Shown: positions 59,512 to 64,000 of the stretch, piece by piece
How positions within the stretch are numbered: position 1 is the first letter of the stretch
How the letters are laid out: every line of letters begins with the position of its first letter
NCBI GenBank assembly: GCA_014642895.1
Contig: BMJD01000019.1
Location: forward strand, 1 to 64,000
Reading direction: 5' to 3'
Origin: Lentibacillus populi
GTDB lineage: Bacteria > Bacillota > Bacilli > Bacillales > Amphibacillaceae
Length of the DNA: 64,000 bases
The notes under the pieces: generated by a model
Told to the model about the DNA's origin: nothing
Database searches by the model: none
What the model saw: only the letters and a program-made list of their open reading frames with translations
Made by a program: the position numbers and the translations under genes

Positions 59512-61407
59512 ATGGATATACTTGACAAAGTGAGGCATCATCGGGAAGAGGAACGACAACTGAAGTGGGAAGGTACATTCGCCGAGTATTTGGAAATTGT
59601 AAAGGAAAGACCAGAAGTTGCCCAAACAGCTCATTCACGCGTTTATAATATGATTAAAAGCTCAGGATTAACGGAAAGAGACGGTAAAAGGATGTATCAC
59701 TTTTTCGGCGAGGAGATATTTGGGCTGGAGGATGCAATTGAGAGACTTGTAGAGGAATATTTTCATCCAGCAGCCAAACGTCTTGATGTCCGAAAACGGA
59801 TTTTATTATTAATGGGACCTGTCAGTGGGGGGAAGTCGACAATTGTAACAATGCTCAAGCGTGGGCTTGAAGCATATTCAAGAACAGAGGAAGGGGCAGT
59901 TTATGCTATTAAAGATTGTCCGATGCATGAGGACCCACTCCATCTTATTCCCCAACATTTGCGAGCCGATTTTTATCAAGAATATGGTATTCGTATCGAA
60001 GGAAGTCTGTCACCGCTGAATACGATGCGACTTGAGAAGGAATATGACGGAATGATTGAGAATGTGAAAGTGGAGCGGATATTTTTCTCCGAGGATAAAC
60101 GGGTTGGAGTAGGAACATTCAGCCCATCTGATCCGAAATCGCAGGATATCGCTGATTTAACCGGCAGCATTGACTTTTCTACGATCGCTGAATATGGTTC
60201 AGAATCCGATCCGCGTGCATATCGGTTTGACGGTGAATTGAACAAAGCCAATCGGGGGATGATGGAGTTTCAGGAGATGCTGAAATGTGATGAAAAATTT
60301 CTTTGGCATCTATTATCGTTAACACAGGAAGGTAACTTTAAGGCGGGCAGGTTCGCGTTAATTTCGGCGGATGAACTTATCGTAGCCCATACGAACGAGG
60401 CGGAATATCGCTCTTTTATTTCCAATAAAAAAAATGAGGCGCTGCATTCAAGAATTATTGTTATGCCTATTCCATACAATCTGAAAGTGAGTGAGGAAGA
60501 GCGAATTTACCAAAAGATGATCAATGAAAGTGATATGAGGCATGTCCACATTGCCCCTCATGCATTAAGAGTAGCGGCTATTTTCTCCATTCTGACGCGG
60601 CTGGAGGATTCGAAAAAGCAGGGGGTCGACCATGTTAAGAAGATGCGGCTTTATGATGGGGAAAGTGTGGAAGGGTTTAACCAGCTTGATGTAGAGGAAC
60701 TAAGGAAGGAATTTCCGGACGAAGGAATGAATGGAATTGACCCTCGTTATGTTATTAACCGGATTTCCTCAACGATTATTCGTAAAGAAGTACCATCCAT
60801 CAATGCTCTTGATGTGCTGCGTTCCTTAAAGGATGGGCTTGATCAGCATGCATCGATTTCCCGGGAGGATCGGGATAAGTACTTGAATTATATTGCGGTT
60901 GCCCGTAAAGAGTATGACGAAATTGCCAAGAAGGAAGTGCAAAAGGCATTCGTATATTCCTATGAAGAATCTGCTAAAACATTGATGGATAACTACCTTG
61001 ATAATGTAGAGGCGTATTGCAATAAAAATAAACTGAGAGACCCGTTGACCGGAGAAGAAATGAATCCGGATGAAAAATTAATGCGATCGATTGAAGAGCA
61101 AATTGGTATATCAGAGAATGCGAAAAAGGCATTTCGAGAAGAAATCCTTATTCGTATTTCCGCCTACGCAAGAAAAGGGAAACGTTTTGAATATAATTCA
61201 CATGAACGTTTGCGAGAGGCCATTCAAAAGAAATTATTTGCTGATTTAAAGGATGTCGTTAAAATTACGACGTCTTCCAAAACACCGGATGAATCACAAC
61301 TTAAGAAAATTAACGAAGTGATAGCAAGACTTATCGATGAATATGGCTACAATTCCATTTCTGCCAACGAGCTATTAAAGTACGTCGGAAGCTTGCTCAA
61401 TCGTTAA
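59512..61407 (+). CDS. prkA: Serine protein kinase PrkA
   Basis: 631 residues. AAA+ PrkA domain with Walker A LMGPVSGGKSTIV (about 101) and Walker B-like FALISADELIVAHT (about 280), then the C-terminal kinase-like part (LIDEYGYNSISANELLKYVG at the end). PrkA of bacilli participates in sporulation, as a mother-cell protease or kinase under SigE. Length equals the B. subtilis protein. TGGAGGAGACAG precedes ATG 59512. Followed by yhbH (132 bp) and spoVR. Confidence 0.95.
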   Translation: MDILDKVRHHREEERQLKWEGTFAEYLEIVKERPEVAQTAHSRVYNMIKSSGLTERDGKRMYHFFGEEIFGLEDAIERLVEEYFHPAAKRLDVRKRILLLMGPVSGGKSTIVTMLKRGLEAYSRTEEGAVYAIKDCPMHEDPLHLIPQHLRADFYQEYGIRIEGSLSPLNTMRLEKEYDGMIENVKVERIFFSEDKRVGVGTFSPSDPKSQDIADLTGSIDFSTIAEYGSESDPRAYRFDGELNKANRGMMEFQEMLKCDEKFLWHLLSLTQEGNFKAGRFALISADELIVAHTNEAEYRSFISNKKNEALHSRIIVMPIPYNLKVSEEERIYQKMINESDMRHVHIAPHALRVAAIFSILTRLEDSKKQGVDHVKKMRLYDGESVEGFNQLDVEELRKEFPDEGMNGIDPRYVINRISSTIIRKEVPSINALDVLRSLKDGLDQHASISREDRDKYLNYIAVARKEYDEIAKKEVQKAFVYSYEESAKTLMDNYLDNVEAYCNKNKLRDPLTGEEMNPDEKLMRSIEEQIGISENAKKAFREEILIRISAYARKGKRFEYNSHERLREAIQKKLFADLKDVVKITTSSKTPDESQLKKINEVIARLIDEYGYNSISANELLKYVGSLLNR

Positions 61408-61483
61408 ATTTGCTAAAAACAAGGCTAATTCAATTAGTCTTGTTTTTGTAATTAAAATGTTGTGCAATAACTTGAAAAGGTTG

Positions 61484-61491
61484 CATAGAAT
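61484..61491 (+). promoter_or_regulatory. SigE-like -10 element of yhbH
   Basis: CATAGAAT fits the SigE -10 consensus CATACANT in seven of eight positions, 48 bp before the yhbH ATG; the -35 (GCAATAA, about 14 bp further) is poor. Confidence 0.4.
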
Positions 61492-61539
61492 ATAGAAACA
61501 TTTCGTTTAAATTTTCAAACAATAACAGGAGGGGATAGC

Positions 61540-62703
61540 ATGCAGGAAGGTAAAGAGAATTTTGTCGTCTCCAAGGAAAATTGGTCCCTCCATCGCAAAG
61601 GTCATCAAGATCAGCAGCGTCACATGGATAAAGTAAAAGAAGCAATTAAGAATAATTTGCCGGATTTAATTAGCGAAGAAAATATTATCATGTCAAATGG
61701 CCGGGATGTCATTAAAATTCCTATTCGATCTTTAGATGAATATAAAATCCGTTACAATTACAATAAATCAAAACATGTCGGTCAAGGGAATGGTGATAGT
61801 CAGGTCGGTGATGTTGTTGCACGTGATCCGAGTGGTCAGGGGAATAAGGGTGCTGGCAGAGGACAAAAGGCAGGTGACAGACCAGGAAATGATTATTATG
61901 AGGCAGATGTATCCTTGGCTGAAATAGAGGATGCTCTGTTTAAAGAATTGGAACTGCCAAACCTGCAGCAAAAAGAACAGGCAGAAATCATAACGGAAAA
62001 GACAGAATTTAACGATGTCCGTAAGAAAGGATTAATGGGAAATATTGATAAAAAGCGAACCATTTTGACAGCCCTGAAACGAAATGCAACGGAAGGGAAT
62101 CCGGGCATTACGCCCATTTACAATGATGATCTCCGCTTTAAAACATGGAATGATGTAGTGAAGCCAGAATCGAAGGCAGTTGTGCTGGCGATGATGGACA
62201 CAAGCGCATCGATGGGGATTTTTGCAAAATATTTGGCCAGAAGCTTCTTTTTCTGGATGACAAAATTTTTGCGGTCTAAGTATGAAACGGTAGAGATTGC
62301 CTTTATTGCCCATCATACAGAGGCAAAGGTTGTATCAGAAGAAGCCTTTTTTTCAAAAGGAGAAAGCGGTGGAACGATTTGCTCATCAGCTTATTACAAG
62401 GCGTTGGAACTTATTGAAGAAAAATTTAATCCATCCCGATTTAATATTTATCCTTTTCATTTTTCAGACGGGGAGAACGTAACCTCTGATAACCCGAAAT
62501 GTTTGGAGCTGATCAATGAGATTATGGATGTTTCCAATATGTTTGGCTATGGAGAAGTGAACGAGTATAACCGCCGTTCCACATTAATGAATGCGTATGG
62601 AACAATTGAAAATCCGAAATTCCGTCACTATATCCTGAAAGAAAAAAGCGATGTATACTATGCCATGAAAAGCTTTTTCCAAAAAGAAGCTGCTGTAGTT
62701 TAA
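61540..62703 (+). CDS. yhbH: Sporulation protein YhbH (DUF444, YeaH family)
   Basis: 387 residues, DUF444. Features: basic Gly-rich N-terminal part ([20 protein letters not shown]), then a von Willebrand-like core with [20 protein letters not shown] (MIDAS-like D-x-S-x-S, about 214) and [20 protein letters not shown] (about 305). Acts with PrkA (YeaG-YeaH pair in enterobacteria; YhbH in Bacillus is SigE-dependent). ACAGGAGGGGATAGC precedes ATG. A terminator follows at 62703. Confidence 0.95.
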   Translation: MQEGKENFVVSKENWSLHRKGHQDQQRHMDKVKEAIKNNLPDLISEENIIMSNGRDVIKIPIRSLDEYKIRYNYNKSKHVGQGNGDSQVGDVVARDPSGQGNKGAGRGQKAGDRPGNDYYEADVSLAEIEDALFKELELPNLQQKEQAEIITEKTEFNDVRKKGLMGNIDKKRTILTALKRNATEGNPGITPIYNDDLRFKTWNDVVKPESKAVVLAMMDTSASMGIFAKYLARSFFFWMTKFLRSKYETVEIAFIAHHTEAKVVSEEAFFSKGESGGTICSSAYYKALELIEEKFNPSRFNIYPFHFSDGENVTSDNPKCLELINEIMDVSNMFGYGEVNEYNRRSTLMNAYGTIENPKFRHYILKEKSDVYYAMKSFFQKEAAVV

Positions 62704-62730
62704 AACCCCCAGGCTTCGGGGGTTTTCCTT
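62703..62730 (+). terminator. Terminator after yhbH
   Basis: AAACCCCC and GGGGGTTT (62703-62725) around AGGCTTC, followed by TCCTTTTTCC. Confidence 0.75.
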
Positions 62731-62805
62731 TTTCCTTAAGGCAGGCCTGTGTGCCGGAAAGTTTAAAAGGAGTTGCTGATCGTTGATAAAACCCGGTTGT
62801 CCTGC

Positions 62806-63168
62806 CTATCTCTCCTGATCGTTTACCAGTTCGATTTTATAGACCCCTCTTGACGTACTTACTAAAAAGCGTGACCCATCAAATTCATATAACGTATTGT
62901 CTTCCAATGGTATTTCATATAATGATGATGGTAAGGACTGAAGATCATTTGTGTCAGTAATAATGCTTCCGCTGCCGTTTAACTGTAGTGCATGCTTTGC
63001 TTCATAATCATCGATTCTTCTTGTATTTGTTGAATAGGAAATGTCTTGTAATTCAAGTAACGTTTCATCAAAGTCATTCAGTTCATGCTTGGAAACCTTT
63101 ATTGTTTGGCCATTCCACTGATGTAGAAGCTGATTGAATTCCTCAACCGATAAAAAGGCATGTTCCAT
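62806..63168 (-). CDS. Hypothetical protein, 120 residues
   Basis: Cytoplasmic protein not recognised. Begins MEHAFLSVEEFNQLLHQWNG and contains ISYSTNTRRIDDYEAKHALQ; the C-terminal half is beta-rich (LYEFDGSRFLVSTSRGVYKI). CAAGGAGGGATTTCTC is a strong ribosome site before ATG 63168. Convergent with yhbH and divergent from spoVR. Possibly spore-related by position only. Confidence 0.6.
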   Translation of the reverse strand: MEHAFLSVEEFNQLLHQWNGQTIKVSKHELNDFDETLLELQDISYSTNTRRIDDYEAKHALQLNGSGSIITDTNDLQSLPSSLYEIPLEDNTLYEFDGSRFLVSTSRGVYKIELVNDQER

Positions 63169-63348
63169 GAGAAATCCCTCCTTGTAGTTTAAACTTTCCT
63201 TTCATATAAGAATCATACAGCCGAACATGTGGCAACTGGATGGTAATTTCTGTCCAGTTCAGAAGAAACCCCGAACAGGTTGTTAGATATCTTGATACTT
63301 TTTACACAATTGGTAAGCATCAGTTAGTTTAACATAAATATCCCAGGT

Positions 63349-63376
63349 TCATCATTCCATCCTCCGTTCATAAACT
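63349..63376 (+). promoter_or_regulatory. SigE-like promoter of spoVR
   Basis: TCATCAT (63349-63355), 13 bp, CATAAACT (63369-63376), 25 bp before the spoVR ATG. The -10 matches CATACANT in seven of eight positions. In B. subtilis spoVR is known to be SigE-dependent. Confidence 0.45.
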
Positions 63377-63400
63377 ATAAAAAGTACACTTGGAGGGATC

Positions 63401-64000
63401 ATGTTGACAGAAACAAAGAAACTGACACATGCTATTGATGAAATTACCGAAATTGCATCCGGATTTGGACTTGATTTTTATCCAATGCGTTACGAAATTT
63501 GCCCTGCTGATATTATTTATACCTTTGGTGCATACGGTATGCCAACAAGGTTTAGCCATTGGAGCTTTGGCAAGCAGTTTTATAAAATGAAGCTGCATTA
63601 TGATCTTGGGTTGAGTCAAATATATGAACTTGTGATCAATTCTAATCCTTGCTACGCCTTTTTGCTTGATACAAACAGCCTGATTCAAAATAAATTAATC
63701 GTTGCCCATGTACTTGCCCACTGTGATTTTTTCAAAAATAATGTTCGTTTTTCCAATACACGAAGAGACATGGTGGAGAGTATGACTGCAACGGCGGAAC
63801 GAATTGCCGATTATGAGATGATTCATGGAAAAGATGAGGTGGAGCAATTTTTAGATGCAGTTTTGTCTATTCAGGAACACATTGACCCATCCATCGTCAG
63901 ACCGAAATTAACGTCGTATGAAGTGAATGAGGATGAGAAGAAAAGTCCGAAAGTAAAAACACCGTATGATGATTTATGGGACTTGGATAAGGAAGCCGCG
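63401..64000 (+). CDS. spoVR: Stage V sporulation protein R (SpoVR), 5' part, cut by window end
   Basis: First 200 codons, open to the window end. Starts [20 protein letters not shown], then [40 protein letters not shown] and [40 protein letters not shown], all signature SpoVR blocks. SpoVR is needed for cortex formation in spores and forms a conserved cluster with PrkA and YhbH. GGAGGGATC precedes ATG 63401; TTG 63404 is the alternative start. Confidence 0.95.
   Translation, partial: MLTETKKLTHAIDEITEIASGFGLDFYPMRYEICPADIIYTFGAYGMPTRFSHWSFGKQFYKMKLHYDLGLSQIYELVINSNPCYAFLLDTNSLIQNKLIVAHVLAHCDFFKNNVRFSNTRRDMVESMTATAERIADYEMIHGKDEVEQFLDAVLSIQEHIDPSIVRPKLTSYEVNEDEKKSPKVKTPYDDLWDLDKEAA

Overview
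The window is chromosomal DNA from a low-GC, endospore-forming member of the Bacillaceae. Protein style resembles moderately halophilic genera such as Virgibacillus, Oceanobacillus or Lentibacillus; the genus is inference. Support: Bacillus-type rlmH, a prkA-yhbH-spoVR sporulation cluster at the right edge, coat-like small proteins, Rex/CcpA-type operators and a TxpA/BsrG-type toxin. No rRNA, tRNA or CRISPR array was seen.

Layout. 0.1-8.7 kb: an ABC exporter, pterin dehydratase, MerR regulator, several GNAT acetyltransferases including paiA, an MBL hydrolase and small membrane proteins; many genes here are split by single-base indels, often in homopolymers. 8.7-9.8 kb: small ORFs and a type I toxin-antitoxin locus. 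10-14 kb: a YvfR/YvfS-like ABC pair and a divergent VOC gene/WYL regulator. 14.4-18.4 kb: DinB protein and a response regulator-ABC-permease-kinase operon of the bacitracin-resistance type. 18.4-25 kb: a tandem-repeat array, a GNAT gene interrupted by a dispersed structured repeat, a 1146-residue membrane protein and a Lin0512-family gene. 25.2-28.1 kb: a VanR-VanS-VanY-like cassette flanked by fragments of a duplicated chromosomal segment. 28.6-29.9 kb: an ATPase and rlmH.

29.86-39.13 kb: a roughly 9.3-kb element inserted exactly at the 3' end of rlmH, the site used by staphylococcal SCC elements. It is bounded by degenerate 18-bp direct repeats that both encode the end of RlmH. It carries a BcgI-like restriction-modification pair, coiled-coil/basic small proteins, a phage terminase small-subunit-like gene without a large subunit, a phage II/X-family replication protein and two serine recombinases, the second ending inside the right repeat. 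This mixture of SCC, RM island and phage-satellite features is the most interesting part of the window.

39.1-45 kb: a mannose-family PTS operon with a long terminator hairpin in its leader, an oxidoreductase, and eroded fragments (PTS EIIC, PEP synthase, PAP2 phosphatase, coat-like gene), suggesting that the region downstream of rlmH is an insertion/deletion hot spot. 45-59 kb: ldh behind a Rex box, membrane proteins, a glycosyltransferase, a CidA/CidB-LysR locus, a YkhA-like thioesterase, a second complete copy of the structured repeat, DedA, a nonsense-mutated lipoprotein, hydroxymethylglutaryl-CoA lyase with a CRE-like site, an XRE-cupin regulator and a TusA/YedE sulfur-uptake pair. 59.5-64 kb: prkA, yhbH and the start of spoVR, each preceded by a SigE-like -10 element.
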